In this document: positions 38,435 through 50,116 of the stretch, in pieces
How positions within the stretch are numbered: the stretch's first letter is position 1
Layout of the letters: each line of letters starts with the position of its first letter
Source: Thiorhodococcus drewsii AZ1
GTDB lineage: Bacteria; Pseudomonadota; Gammaproteobacteria; Chromatiales; Chromatiaceae
Assembly: GCF_000224065.1 (NCBI RefSeq)
Contig: NZ_AFWT01000013.1
Location: 62,001 to 126,000, forward strand
DNA length: 64,000 nucleotides
Reading direction: 5' to 3'
Made by a program: the position numbers and the translations under genes
The notes under the pieces: generated by a model
Database searches by the model: none
What the model was told of the DNA's origin: nothing
Seen by the model: the letters and a program-made list of their open reading frames with translations, nothing else

Positions 38435-40518
38435 TATTGAAGCCGAGAGATGTCGGCCACCTGAAGAAAGAGTTCGGCGACGGATGCAAGGAGTCGGATG
38501 CGGTTGTTGCGGACCGCCTCGTTATCCGCCATCACCATCACATCGGTGAAGAAGCGGTCGATGTCCGCCCTCAGGTCGGCGAGACACTCCAAGGTTTCGA
38601 CATAGTTTCCATCCTCGATCAAGGGCTGGACCTGGCTCCTCAGGGCAGAGACCTTTTCGGCCAATGCGATCTCGGCCGGATCCGAAAGCAGATCCGAATC
38701 CAGTCCAGTATCTGCGGTCGCCCCGCTGTCGGCCTTCGCCAGGATGTTGCGAATACGCTTGTTGGCGGCGGCGAGTTCTGGTGCCGATGGCAGCGTTTGG
38801 AAACGGGACACGGCGGCAACCCGTCGATCGATGTCGAATGCGTTGCTCACCCCGACCTGGACCACCGCGTCCACGACATCGGCCGAAATATCCCGGTCGC
38901 CGTAATAGCCGTGCAACCGCTCCAGCATGTAGTCGAGCACGGTGCTTGAGGTGTCGTCCGCGATGACGCCTGCCGGGAAACCCTCCGCCGCGGTTTGCAG
39001 CAGATCCTTGAGATCGAGGTCTACGGGCGTCTCGATGAGGATGCGCAGCACGGCGATCGAGGCCCGTCTGAGCGCATAGGGATCCTTCGTCCCCGTCGGT
39101 CGCAAGCCGATACCGAAGATGCCAACGAGGGTATCGATCCTATCCGCGATCGCCAGGGCCAGACCGCACGCACTGGAGGGCAAGACATCGCCGGCGAATC
39201 GCGGCAGATACTGTTCCTGCATGGCGCTGCAGACACAGGGATCCTCGTTGGAATGCGCGGCGTAGTACTGCCCCATGATTCCTTGCAGACCAGGAAACTC
39301 GTAGACCATCGAGCTCACCAGATCGCACTTGGCGAGCTCCGCCGCGCGCTGTACCAGTTCGGGATCGGCCTGGACGCTCGCCGCCAGATGACGTCCCAAA
39401 CGGGTGACGCGGGCACTCTTATCCGCGATGGTCCCCAGCTTCTCCTGAAAGACGACCGTCTCCAGTCGCTGAGCGAAGGCCTCAAGCGGCTGCTTGATAT
39501 CCTGAGACCAAAAGAAGGCGGCGTCGGCGAATCGGGGTCGAATGACACGCTCGTTGCCTTCGCGGACGCGATCCGGATCCTGGCTTTCCAGGTTGGTGAT
39601 CACGATAAAGGCCGACTGAAGGTGTCCCTCGGCATCCTCGACCGGGAAATATTTCTGGTTGGTCTGCATCGTCTCGATCAGAACCTCGGGAGGGATCTCC
39701 AGAAATTTCTCATCGAAGTGACACAGCAGGGTCTGAGGCCATTCGACCAGCGCCGCGACCTCTTCCAACAGATCCGGATCGATGCGTGGAACCAGCCCCT
39801 GCTCGGAGGCCATGGCCTGGATCTTCTCCTCGATCGACGTCTTACGGGCCTCGAACGAGGGCACGACATACCCCTCTTCGAGGAGACGCGCTTCGTAGCT
39901 CGCCGCCTCTTCGATTGCGATGGAATCGGGGTGGTGGAAGCGATGCCCGTAGGTGACCGGCGCCGAGGTCAGACCGAGCACGGTTCCCTCCACCGGGGTC
40001 GCGCCCATGATCAGACACACCCAATGCACCGGACGCACGAATTCCTCGATGCCAGCGCCCCAGCGCATGCGTTTCGGAATCGGTAGAGCCGCGAGCGCCT
40101 TCTCGGCGATCTCTGGCACCAAGGCCACCGTGTCTCGACCTGGGATCAGGCTCTTGTAGATGAGCCACTCGCCCTTTTCGGTCGCCTCCCGACCCAGATC
40201 CGTTACCTCGACACCGCAGGAACGCGCGAACCCCTGGGCTGCGGGTGTCGGATTTCCCGAGGCGTCGAACGCCGCGCGCACGGCGGGACCTCGGCGCACG
40301 CTCTCCTGATCCGCCTGACGGGTCTGGAGGTCGCGCACCAATACGGCCAGGCGTCTTGGCGTCGCGAATCGCTCGATGGCGCGGTACGCAATCCCGTAGC
40401 CCTGGAACTGGGATCCCACGGCATCGGCAAAGGCCTTGGAGAGTTTCGGCAGGGCGATCGGCGGGAGTTCCTCCGTCCCTATCTCGATCAAGAGGTCAGC
40501 GAATGTATCCAAAATCAT
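38434..40518 (-). CDS. glyS: Glycyl-tRNA synthetase beta subunit
   Basis: A 694-residue subunit that joins GlyQ to charge tRNA-Gly. The start DLLIEIGTEELPPIAL, the segment ERFATPRRLAV and the C-terminal anticodon-binding DALR-like region (FFTDVMVMADNEAVRNNR) are typical. It begins 7 bases after glyQ ends. Length is normal for the family (about 690). Confidence 0.97.
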   Translation of the reverse strand: MILDTFADLLIEIGTEELPPIALPKLSKAFADAVGSQFQGYGIAYRAIERFATPRRLAVLVRDLQTRQADQESVRRGPAVRAAFDASGNPTPAAQGFARSCGVEVTDLGREATEKGEWLIYKSLIPGRDTVALVPEIAEKALAALPIPKRMRWGAGIEEFVRPVHWVCLIMGATPVEGTVLGLTSAPVTYGHRFHHPDSIAIEEAASYEARLLEEGYVVPSFEARKTSIEEKIQAMASEQGLVPRIDPDLLEEVAALVEWPQTLLCHFDEKFLEIPPEVLIETMQTNQKYFPVEDAEGHLQSAFIVITNLESQDPDRVREGNERVIRPRFADAAFFWSQDIKQPLEAFAQRLETVVFQEKLGTIADKSARVTRLGRHLAASVQADPELVQRAAELAKCDLVSSMVYEFPGLQGIMGQYYAAHSNEDPCVCSAMQEQYLPRFAGDVLPSSACGLALAIADRIDTLVGIFGIGLRPTGTKDPYALRRASIAVLRILIETPVDLDLKDLLQTAAEGFPAGVIADDTSSTVLDYMLERLHGYYGDRDISADVVDAVVQVGVSNAFDIDRRVAAVSRFQTLPSAPELAAANKRIRNILAKADSGATADTGLDSDLLSDPAEIALAEKVSALRSQVQPLIEDGNYVETLECLADLRADIDRFFTDVMVMADNEAVRNNRIRLLASVAELFLQVADISRLQ

Positions 40519-40525
40519 CTCCCAA

Positions 40526-41446
<921 letters not shown>

Positions 41447-41772
41447 CCAGGTTATGTGGAAAAATCCTGCAGTATATTCGGTCGCCGATCCGTCCGTGCC
41501 GGCCGGGCGGAAATCCGGTGCGAGCCTGGGGGAAAACGGTTTCCATTGCATTGGGGTCAATAGGATACCCCTCGGCGTCGAACGCCGTGCGTCCGCCACC
41601 GACCAGGGGGAGACATCGCGGGTCGACTCGGACCTCGCAATCTTCAGCGTCTCTCGTCTGGCGTTCCTCCAAGGCTGACCAACCCCAAAAGGCTCGTCCC
41701 ATACACCGCGTGGCCTTCGCGCTCCGCTATACTGAGCTGCTCGATCCAACATCCGTTCGACGTCCGACTACC
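41447..41772. other. Divergent intergenic region glyQ / cation efflux gene
   Basis: About 325 bases between two divergent starts. A TATACT-like -10 on the minus strand (41471-41476) could belong to glyQ, but no matching -35 is seen. Frames extending from both genes are open here, without family similarity. Nothing else is recognisable. Confidence 0.4.
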
Positions 41773-42927
41773 GTGGCCAAGGAAAACCGAACCCAAATCG
41801 ACCGCACTCAGGCAGTCACCCGCACGGCCGTGGGTGGAGCCATCGCCAATCTTCTTCTGTCGGTGCTCAAAGTGGTCGTGGGGCAGCTCGGCCATTCACA
41901 GGCGCTCATCGCCGACGGCATCCATTCGCTCTCCGATCTGCTCTCCGATCTACTGGTTCTCATCGCCGGCCACCATGCGAGCCAGGAGGCGGATCGCGAT
42001 CACCCCTACGGCCACGCACGCTACGAGACGGTCGCGACCCTCGCCTTGGGGTTCCTGCTGTTAGGCGTCGCCATCAGTATCGGCTGGGATGCCGCCGAGC
42101 GACTCTTCCAGCCAGACGAGCTTCTTCGCCCAGAGCTCTCCGCCTTGGTCGTGAGCCTGCTTTCGATCGGCGTAAAGGAATGGCTCTATTGGTGGACCCT
42201 CGGCTATGCCAAGCAGGTCAAGTCCGATCTGCTAAGAGCCAATGCCTGGCATCATCGCTCCGACGCCATCTCCTCGATCGTGGTCTTCATCGGCGTTCTC
42301 GGCACTATGGCCGGCCTTCCCTATCTGGACGCCATCGCTGCCATCCTCGTCGCGGTCATGATCGCCAAGATCGCCTGGGAGCTGGGCTGGGAGGCAACCA
42401 ACGAGCTGGTCGACACCGGACTGGAGGCCTCTCGCCTGAAGGACGTCACCGATACCATCTGTTCAGTCGGCGGCGTGCGCTCCATCCATATGCTGCGAAC
42501 CCGGCGCTCCGGCGGACAGGCGTCGGCCGACGTTCACGTCCTGGTCGACCCCTACGTCAGTGTCTCGGAGGGTCACATGATCAGCGTTCTGGTGGAACGA
42601 CGCCTGAAGCGTCAGATCGCCGAGATCACGGACGTCACGGTGCACATCGATCCAGAGGACGATGAGACCGTCCCGGTCGGTCCGCTCCTGCCGCTTCGCG
42701 CCGAGGCCTTGGCCATCATCGCGTCGGCCTGGTCGGCGATTCCGGCGGCCTGCGAACGCGAGCGTGTCGTCTTCCACTATCTGGGAGGCAAGATCGATAT
42801 CGACGTCTACTTACCGATCTCGGCTTGCCTGAGAAACGGCTGGGATCCATCCGGTTTGAGGGACGAACTCCAGAACGCCTTGGCCCAAGAAACGGCCTTT
42901 GGGCGCGTTCGGATCTATTATGGCTGA
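41773..42927 (+). CDS. Cation diffusion facilitator family transporter
   Basis: A 384-residue CDF protein. Residues 10-220 hold six membrane segments. The metal site is ADGIHSLSDLLSD in segment 2 and HHRSDAIS in segment 5. A cytoplasmic ZT-dimer domain follows (about 225-300), and then some 80 extra residues with a second domain of similar type. Family members export zinc, iron, manganese or cobalt by proton exchange. The GTG at 41773 is my choice because family similarity begins there; the ribosome site is weak. Substrate not determined. Confidence 0.85.
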   Translation: MAKENRTQIDRTQAVTRTAVGGAIANLLLSVLKVVVGQLGHSQALIADGIHSLSDLLSDLLVLIAGHHASQEADRDHPYGHARYETVATLALGFLLLGVAISIGWDAAERLFQPDELLRPELSALVVSLLSIGVKEWLYWWTLGYAKQVKSDLLRANAWHHRSDAISSIVVFIGVLGTMAGLPYLDAIAAILVAVMIAKIAWELGWEATNELVDTGLEASRLKDVTDTICSVGGVRSIHMLRTRRSGGQASADVHVLVDPYVSVSEGHMISVLVERRLKRQIAEITDVTVHIDPEDDETVPVGPLLPLRAEALAIIASAWSAIPAACERERVVFHYLGGKIDIDVYLPISACLRNGWDPSGLRDELQNALAQETAFGRVRIYYG

Positions 42928-42933
42928 CTGATC

Positions 42934-42980
42934 GCACTAAATTGGTGCGAAAATCTTGCTGTCATGTGCGTTATTGGTGC
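42934..42980 (+). promoter_or_regulatory. NtrC enhancer-like sites upstream of glnA
   Basis: GCACT-AAATT-GGTGC at 42934-42948 matches the NtrC consensus GCACC-N5-GGTGC in 9 of 10 defined bases. A second GGTGC half-site lies at 42976-42980, with centres about 32 bases apart, the spacing known from the E. coli glnA enhancer. They lie about 240 bases upstream of the predicted start of transcription. Confidence 0.65.
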
Positions 42981-43163
42981 GGTTTTTGGCTCGTATACGT
43001 CTCAACATCTAGCGACCTCTCAGACCGCCGGGATCGCAACCAGGCAGCGTCGTCACATGAAGCAAGGTATGTCCCAATTAAATCATGTAATTAGGCCGTT
43101 GTTACGCATGCGTTTAGCGCCGGACCATGAGGTCAACCCGAGTCACCTGACAATGCGGATGCT

Positions 43164-43179
43164 TGGCGTATTCATTGCA
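43164..43179 (+). promoter_or_regulatory. Sigma-54 promoter of glnA
   Basis: TGGCGTATTCATTGCA matches the -24/-12 consensus TGGCACRNNNNTTGCW at all but two defined positions, with the correct GG-N10-GC spacing. Transcription would start near 43190, leaving a leader of about 230 bases before glnA. Confidence 0.75.
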
Positions 43180-43231
43180 TACGGCCTGCGAGACCATTGA
43201 GTGCGTCGACCGTCGAAACTGGAGTTGCCTC

Positions 43232-43258
43232 GCGAACAGAGCCGACGGCTCTGTTCGC
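43232..43258 (+). repeat. Perfect 12-bp hairpin in the glnA leader
   Basis: GCGAACAGAGCC and GGCTCTGTTCGC are separated by GAC. The hairpin would lie about 40 bases into the sigma-54 transcript. CTCCTT follows, without a T run, so it is not a classical terminator. It may stabilise or regulate the leader. The rest of 42928-43419 holds no gene I can support. Confidence 0.6.
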
Positions 43259-43419
43259 CTCCTTCAGGGATTTCGATAGTGGCTCGTGCAACTCAATCGG
43301 CGACCTGTTACGCTCCGGCGCCGGGTGCGATGCCTTCTGTGAGCCCGTCTCTTGGACTTGGCGTCCAGAATCGCGTCTGCCGGACCAGATTTTGAGAACA
43401 CTGCATCGGAGACTGCCAA

Positions 43420-44823
43420 ATGACAGATGTCATTAAGATGATCAAAGACAACGAAGTGAAGTTCGTCGACCTTCGCTTCACGGATACTCGCGGCAAGGAG
43501 CAGCACGTCTCCATGCCCGCCAGTGTCATCGATGAAGACATGTTCAAGGACGGCAAGATGTTCGACGGTTCGTCGATCTCCGGCTGGAAAGGCATCGAGG
43601 CATCCGACATGGTGCTCATGCCCGAGGCGGATACTGCGGTCATCGACCCCTTCTCCGACGAGAATACCCTGATCATCCGCTGCGACATCCTCGAACCGGA
43701 TACCATGATCGGCTACGAGCGCGATCCGCGTTCCGTCGCCAAGCGCGCCGAGGCCTACCTCAAGTCCACCGGTATCGCCGACACCGCCTATTTCGGTCCC
43801 GAGCCGGAATTCTTCGTCCTTGACGACGTCCGTTGGGGCTCCGATATGTCGGGCTCCTTCTATAAGATCGATGCCGAAGAGGCCGGTTGGAATTCCGAGC
43901 GCGTCTTCCCCGACGGCAACATGGGTCACCGTCCTGGCGTCAAGGGTGGTTACTTCCCGGTTCCCCCGGTCGACTCCCTCAACGATCTGCGCGCGGCCAT
44001 GTGTCTCACCCTCGAAGAGATGGGTGTTGGGGTCGAGGTTCATCACCACGAAGTGGCGACCGCAGGTCAGTGTGAAATCGGCACCAAGTTCGACACCCTC
44101 GTGGCCCGCGCCGACCAGAACCAGATCCTCAAGTACGTCATCCAGAACGTCGCTCACGCCTATGGCAAGACAGTGACCTTCATGCCCAAGCCGCTGGTCG
44201 GCGACAACGGCAACGGCATGCACGTCCACCAGTCCCTGTCGAAGGACGGCCAGAACCTCTTCGCAGGCGACAAGTACGCCGGTCTGTCCGACAACGCGCT
44301 CTACTACATCGGCGGCATCATCAAGCACGCCCGTGCACTGAACGCCCTGACCAACGCCGCGACCAATTCCTACAAGCGTCTGGTCCCCGGCTTCGAGGCT
44401 CCGGTCATGCTGGCCTACTCGGCCCGCAACCGTTCGGCGTCGATCCGTATCCCGCACTGCGCCAGCCCCAAGGGCCGTCGCATCGAGGTGCGTTTCCCCG
44501 ATTCGACCGGCAACCCTTACCTGTCGTTCTCCGCGATGATGCTGGCGGGTCTCGACGGTATCATGAACAAGATCCATCCCGGCGACTCGATGGACAAGGA
44601 CCTCTACGACCTGCCGCCCGAAGAGGCGAAGGCCATCCCGACCGTGTGCTCCTCGCTCGAAATGGCGCTGGAAGCACTCGACCAGGACCGCGAGTTCCTG
44701 ACCGCTGGCGGCGTCTTCTCCGACGACCTGATCGACAGCTACATTAAGCTGAAGATGGATGAAGTGACCCGGCTGCGGATGACGACGCACCCCGTCGAGT
44801 TCGACATGTACTACAGCCTCTGA
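43420..44823 (+). CDS. glnA: Glutamine synthetase, type I
   Basis: A 467-residue GS that makes glutamine from glutamate, ammonia and [18 protein letters not shown], the metal-binding [15 protein letters not shown] and NRSASIRIP are intact. The tyrosine in [12 protein letters not shown] is the adenylylation site, so the enzyme is probably controlled by GlnE. A GGAG ribosome site precedes the ATG. A sigma-54 promoter and NtrC sites lie upstream. Confidence 0.98.
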   Translation: MTDVIKMIKDNEVKFVDLRFTDTRGKEQHVSMPASVIDEDMFKDGKMFDGSSISGWKGIEASDMVLMPEADTAVIDPFSDENTLIIRCDILEPDTMIGYERDPRSVAKRAEAYLKSTGIADTAYFGPEPEFFVLDDVRWGSDMSGSFYKIDAEEAGWNSERVFPDGNMGHRPGVKGGYFPVPPVDSLNDLRAAMCLTLEEMGVGVEVHHHEVATAGQCEIGTKFDTLVARADQNQILKYVIQNVAHAYGKTVTFMPKPLVGDNGNGMHVHQSLSKDGQNLFAGDKYAGLSDNALYYIGGIIKHARALNALTNAATNSYKRLVPGFEAPVMLAYSARNRSASIRIPHCASPKGRRIEVRFPDSTGNPYLSFSAMMLAGLDGIMNKIHPGDSMDKDLYDLPPEEAKAIPTVCSSLEMALEALDQDREFLTAGGVFSDDLIDSYIKLKMDEVTRLRMTTHPVEFDMYYSL

Positions 44824-45045
44824 TCGGATCGATCGTCATTTCGTATTAGGAATGACCGGGTGCATGGACGCACCCAACATCCGCCCGTAATATCGCCAAC
44901 GGGCAACTGCTCCAAGCCCTCCGTTCGTCTGCATGTGCCGGGCGTCCCCGGATAACCGCCTCGCAGCGATGTGTTTCGTCGCTATTCGGGCGCGGAAGAA
45001 CTCCCGATCCTCCAGCGTTTTGGATGACCCTCCACGTCGAAAAAT
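44824..45045 (+). terminator. Region after glnA with two small hairpins
   Basis: GGGTGC/GCACCC at 44858-44875 (6-base loop) and GCCCGT/ACGGGC at 44883-44904 (10-base loop) form possible hairpins 35-80 bases after glnA. Neither has a T tract. No gene is seen between here and the ntrB promoter. Confidence 0.4.
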
Positions 45046-45061
45046 TGGCCTATTTATTGCT
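45046..45061 (+). promoter_or_regulatory. Sigma-54 promoter upstream of ntrB
   Basis: TGGCCTATTTATTGCT agrees with TGGCACRNNNNTTGCW except at two positions and is strikingly similar to the glnA element. Transcription would start near 45072, about 120 bases before ntrB, which would make ntrBC autoregulated by NtrC. Confidence 0.7.
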
Positions 45062-45070
45062 TATCTGGAT

Positions 45071-45086
45071 TAGGATCCCGATCCTA
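45071..45086 (+). repeat. Palindrome at the predicted ntrB transcription start
   Basis: TAGGATC-CC-GATCCTA, a 7-bp inverted repeat, coincides with the predicted start of the sigma-54 transcript. It could be an operator or a 5' hairpin. Confidence 0.4.
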
Positions 45087-45192
45087 GACATGATCGAATC
45101 ACCTCGTCGTTGCCATTCGCCTTCGATTCAGGATCGAAACCGATTGCGTCACAGGACGGCGACGCAGCGAACACCTATCTGGATTACGCTTC

Positions 45193-46267
45193 ATGACGAT
45201 TCAGCCAACGGTCAGACCGGCCATTGAGAGGATGATTCTGGATCATCTCAACACGGCAGTGATGCTGTTTGACAAGGACTTAACCCTTCAGTATCTCAAT
45301 CCGGCGACCGAAATTCTGTTTGAGGTCAGTTCGCGCCATCTGATCGGGCAGACGGCAGGCGTGCTCTTGCCTTGTCCTGGAAACCATGCCTTGGAGCGCC
45401 TCACCGCCGCGCTGAACTCCCGCCACCCCTTCACCGAGCGGGAGATCAACATCACGGTCGCGGATGGACGCACCAAAACGGTGAACTGCACCGTCCTGCC
45501 GCTGCATCATGATGATGCAGGCGATGAGCTGCTGGTCGAACTCTATCAAGTGGACCGCCAACTCCGTATCACCCGCGAGGAGCAATTGCTGACCCAGCAT
45601 CAGGCAGCGCAGGCCCTGATCAAGGGACTTGCCCACGAGATCAAGAATCCGCTTGGTGGACTGCGTGGAGCGGCTCAACTACTCGAACAGGAGTTGCCAG
45701 ACCCCGCATTGCGCGAATACACCAGGATCATCATCGAAGAGGCGGATCGGCTCCAGGCGCTGATGAACCGGATGATCGGTCCGAATCGCATGCCGCGTCG
45801 CGGAATGCTCAACATTCACGACGTCATCGAGCACGTCCGAGGGCTGCTACTGGCCGAATTTCCGCGTGGCCCCGTGATGCTGCGCGACTATGACCCGAGC
45901 ATCCCGGATTTCATGGCCGACCAGGACCGTCTGATCCAGGCATTCCTCAATCTCGCCCGCAATGCCGCAGCGGCGGCCGGGCTCGACGGTTGTGTCGAAT
46001 TCCGAACCCGCGTCCTGCGCCAGTTCACGATCGGCAACCGGCGTCACCGCCTGGTTCTGCTGACCCAGATGCGTGACAACGGGCCGGGAATCCCCGAAGA
46101 GATTCGCGATCAGATCTTCTTTCCGATGGTTTCCGGGCGCCAAGGCGGAACCGGTCTTGGCCTGTCCATCGCGCAAGAACTCATCAACCAGCACGGTGGG
46201 CTCATCGAATGCGAGAGTTGCCCTGGAGAGACGACCTTTTGTGTCTACCTGCCGCTGGAGTGCGACC

Positions 46268-46275
<8 letters not shown>
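45193..46275 (+). CDS. ntrB: Nitrogen regulation sensor kinase NtrB
   Basis: A 360-residue cytoplasmic kinase/phosphatase of NtrC. A PAS domain covers about 10-120. The phosphorylated histidine is in GLAHEIKNPLGGLRGAAQLL. The ATP-binding N box is FLNLARNAAAA, followed by DNGPGIPE and GGTGLGLSIAQ. No membrane segment is visible. It overlaps ntrC by 8 bases. Confidence 0.96.
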
Positions 46276-47701
<1,426 letters not shown>

Positions 47702-47740
47702 TGTCCAGCACGGTGGGCTGGCACTTTCTGGAGACCGCTA

Positions 47741-48148
47741 TTGGATAACATCAGCATCGAGCTGAAGGGTTCGGAGATCGCAGCGATCGATTGTCGAGAG
47801 GGTCTGTTGACCATCGAATTCTCGCGTGCCTATCTGATCAAAACGATGACGGGCTCGAACGAGCGGACACGTTGGTGGCAGGCTGGAAGCCTGATGATCG
47901 ATGGGGCCGTACTAGAGGGAGACATTCCCGATTGTCCCCTGGTCTGCTCCGGAGGGGATATCGAGGAGAACATCTATACCTACCGAGACATGATCCCCAT
48001 TCCGCTCGATAGCCGTGGTCACGTTCGATGCGAACTCGGCTTTTCTGGTCGCGAATCCCGTCTCGTCGCAACAGGAACCGCTGTTCGTCTCCTAATGCGC
48101 GAGACACCCAAATACATCGAGCATCTCCGCTCGGCCGGGAGCGCATGA
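47741..48148 (+). CDS. Hypothetical protein downstream of ntrC
   Basis: A 135-residue protein I do not recognise. It starts with TTG, 8 bases after GGAG. It has no signal peptide or membrane segment and is predicted mostly beta, with IDCREGLLTIEF and GDIEENIYTYRDMIPIPL. It lies 39 bases after ntrC and just before a strong terminator, so it probably shares the ntrBC transcript. A nitrogen link is inferred from position only. Confidence 0.7.
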   Translation: MDNISIELKGSEIAAIDCREGLLTIEFSRAYLIKTMTGSNERTRWWQAGSLMIDGAVLEGDIPDCPLVCSGGDIEENIYTYRDMIPIPLDSRGHVRCELGFSGRESRLVATGTAVRLLMRETPKYIEHLRSAGSA

Positions 48149-48167
48149 CCCGATCCCCATTCCGATA

Positions 48168-48203
48168 ACGAAGAACCCGCGCCTCGGCGCGGGTTCTTCG
48201 TTT
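48168..48203. terminator. Strong terminator after the ntrBC unit
   Basis: A perfect 15-bp stem ACGAAGAACCCGCGC / GCGCGGGTTCTTCGT with loop CTCG ends in TTT. It lies between convergent genes and may work in both directions. Confidence 0.85.
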
Positions 48204-48215
48204 CGCTCACCTCGC

Positions 48216-48440
48216 TTAGAAGCGGGCGGAGCCGACGATCTCATGGGCGAGATCCACGACCCGAGTGGCCATCTCCTGATACTCCTGACGGTAGTCCGCC
48301 AGCAACCCATCGGTCGATGCCCAGTAGTCCTTTCCTGAGACGCCGTTCTCGTGCTCGAAATCGATAAATTTCTTCTGCATTTCGAGCATTTTATCGATCA
48401 GTTCTTGCTTTTCTTGTTTCAGCGCCGCGATATCGGTCAT
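48216..48440 (-). CDS. Small helical protein of unknown function
   Basis: A 74-residue acidic, mostly helical protein. A coiled-coil-like stretch (IAALKQEKQELIDKMLEMQK) is followed by HENGVSGKDYW and a second helix. The start at 48440 is supported by GGGGGA seven bases upstream; in-frame ATGs at 48455 and 48458 would add six residues. It is convergent with the ntrC unit and divergent from trmL. I recognise no family. Confidence 0.65.
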   Translation of the reverse strand: MTDIAALKQEKQELIDKMLEMQKKFIDFEHENGVSGKDYWASTDGLLADYRQEYQEMATRVVDLAHEIVGSARF

Positions 48441-48577
48441 GGATGTGTCCCCCATCATGAATAAACCGAAGATGCAAGGCAGTTTCGGTAGATACGGATT
48501 TTTTAATATATCATGGGACTCGGAAAAACAGTCAACTCAAAGACATCGCATCCCGAACGAGCCCGTCCCTGCATCCC

Positions 48578-49066
48578 ATGTTCGATATCATCCTCTACCA
48601 GCCGGAAATTCCGCCCAATACCGGCAACATCATGCGTTTGAGCGTCAATGTCGGAGCCCGTCTGCACCTGACTCGACCGCTCGGTTTTTCGCTCGACGAT
48701 CGACTGCTGCGCAGGGCGGGATTGGATTATCGCGAATGGGCGGATGTGCGGCTGCATGACTCGCTCGACGTCTGTCTCGAACAGATCGGTCCGTCGCGCA
48801 TCTTCGCCGCAACGACGCGAGGGACGGTCGCCCATACGGAGCCGACCTATCGGGAGGGAGATGCCTTTCTGTTCGGACCCGAGACGCGGGGTCTACCCAG
48901 CGAGATTCTTGAGGGGATTGCTGGCGACCAGCGGCTCTATATCCCGATGCGTCCGGACAACAGAAGCCTGAACCTCTCGAACTCGGTCGCGGTGATCTTG
49001 TTCGAGGCCTGGCGTCAGCTTGGGTTCGAGGGGGCGGGGCGACGTCCGGAGCGCGTGACGCCCTGA
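48578..49066 (+). CDS. trmL: tRNA (cytidine/uridine-34-2'-O)-methyltransferase
   Basis: A 162-residue SPOUT enzyme that methylates the wobble ribose of tRNA-Leu isoacceptors. The start [19 protein letters not shown], the motif [10 protein letters not shown] and the knot [18 protein letters not shown] are family signatures. It is a minimal single-domain protein of normal length. Confidence 0.96.
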   Translation: MFDIILYQPEIPPNTGNIMRLSVNVGARLHLTRPLGFSLDDRLLRRAGLDYREWADVRLHDSLDVCLEQIGPSRIFAATTRGTVAHTEPTYREGDAFLFGPETRGLPSEILEGIAGDQRLYIPMRPDNRSLNLSNSVAVILFEAWRQLGFEGAGRRPERVTP

Positions 49067-49087
49067 TCGAGCGTCACGGATCCGATC

Positions 49088-50116
49088 TCAGCCGAACTCG
49101 GGTTTCGGGTCGCGTTCCAGCAGCGCCTTGGTGGCCTGTTCCGGCGAGATCCCATCGTAGAGAACCCGGTAGACCTGCTCGCTGATCGGCATCTCGATGC
49201 CGAGCCGCTCCGAGAGTCGATGAATGGCCAGCGCGGTCACGACTCCCTCGACCTCCTGACCGATCTCGGACTTCGCCTGCTCGATCCCCTTGCCGCTCGC
49301 GAGGGCCAAACCCATGCGCCGATTGCGCGATTGGTTATCGGTGCAGGTCAGGACCAGATCGCCGATTCCGGCGAGCCCCATGAAGGTTTCGGTCTGGCCG
49401 CCGAGCGCCGTTCCAACCCGAATGAGTTCGGCGAGCCCGCGCGTGATGATCGCCGCCCGGGTGTTGGCGCCAAAGCCAAGTCCGTCGGCAATACCGGTCG
49501 CGATGGCGAGCACGTTCTTGGCGGCACCGCACATTTCGACACCGACCATGTCCGAGCTCGTATAGGCACGGAAGCGCTCGCCGTGAAGCAGTAAGGCGAT
49601 CCGCTCGGCAAAGGTTTCGGACGAGGAGGCGACCGTGATGGCCGTGGGCAGACCACGCGCGACCTCCAGCGCGAAGCTGGGACCGGACGCGACGGCAACC
49701 GGGCGATCACCGAGGCAGGCTCGGGCGATTGTATGCAGCAACTGGCCGGAGCGCGAATCCAGCCCCTTGGTCGCCCAAGCGACTCCCATATCCTGAGGTA
49801 ACCGCTCGGCGAGGGTCGAGGCGACCGACTCGAAGGCCAGGCTGGGAACCACGACCAGACAATCGGTCGCATCCGAGAGCGCTTCGTCGAGCGAATCGGT
49901 TGGAATCAGATCCGGGGGCAGAGGAAAGCCCGGTAGGAACTGCCGATTCTCGCCGTCACGCCGGATGGCTTCGATCTGAGCGGTCTCATGTCCCCACAAA
50001 CGGACCCGATGGCCGTTGCGGCAGAGTTGGAGAGCCAGGGCGGTTCCCCAGGAACCTGGCCCCAGCAGCGCGACTGTCGCCTTCGTCGAGCCGTTCACGC
50101 CGCCCCCTTCGTTCAA
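49088..50116 (-). CDS. gpsA: Glycerol-3-phosphate dehydrogenase [NAD(P)+]
   Basis: A 342-residue enzyme that makes sn-glycerol 3-phosphate for lipids. The Rossmann loop is LLGPGSWGTALALQL, and the active-site lysine is in CGAAKNVLAIATG. VASGPSFALEVA and LAGIGDLVLTCT are typical. Its ATG overlaps the secB stop (ATGA), so it follows rhodanese and secB in one operon. Confidence 0.96.
   Translation of the reverse strand: MNEGGGVNGSTKATVALLGPGSWGTALALQLCRNGHRVRLWGHETAQIEAIRRDGENRQFLPGFPLPPDLIPTDSLDEALSDATDCLVVVPSLAFESVASTLAERLPQDMGVAWATKGLDSRSGQLLHTIARACLGDRPVAVASGPSFALEVARGLPTAITVASSSETFAERIALLLHGERFRAYTSSDMVGVEMCGAAKNVLAIATGIADGLGFGANTRAAIITRGLAELIRVGTALGGQTETFMGLAGIGDLVLTCTDNQSRNRRMGLALASGKGIEQAKSEIGQEVEGVVTALAIHRLSERLGIEMPISEQVYRVLYDGISPEQATKALLERDPKPEFG

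Noticed and set aside
43264-44790. 508-codon minus-strand frame
   Set aside because: Antisense to glnA; the sense strand has an unquestionable gene.
44858-44875. GGGTGC/GCACCC as an NtrC site for ntrB
   Set aside because: The half-sites are in the reverse order relative to GCACC-N5-GGTGC, so a hairpin is more likely.
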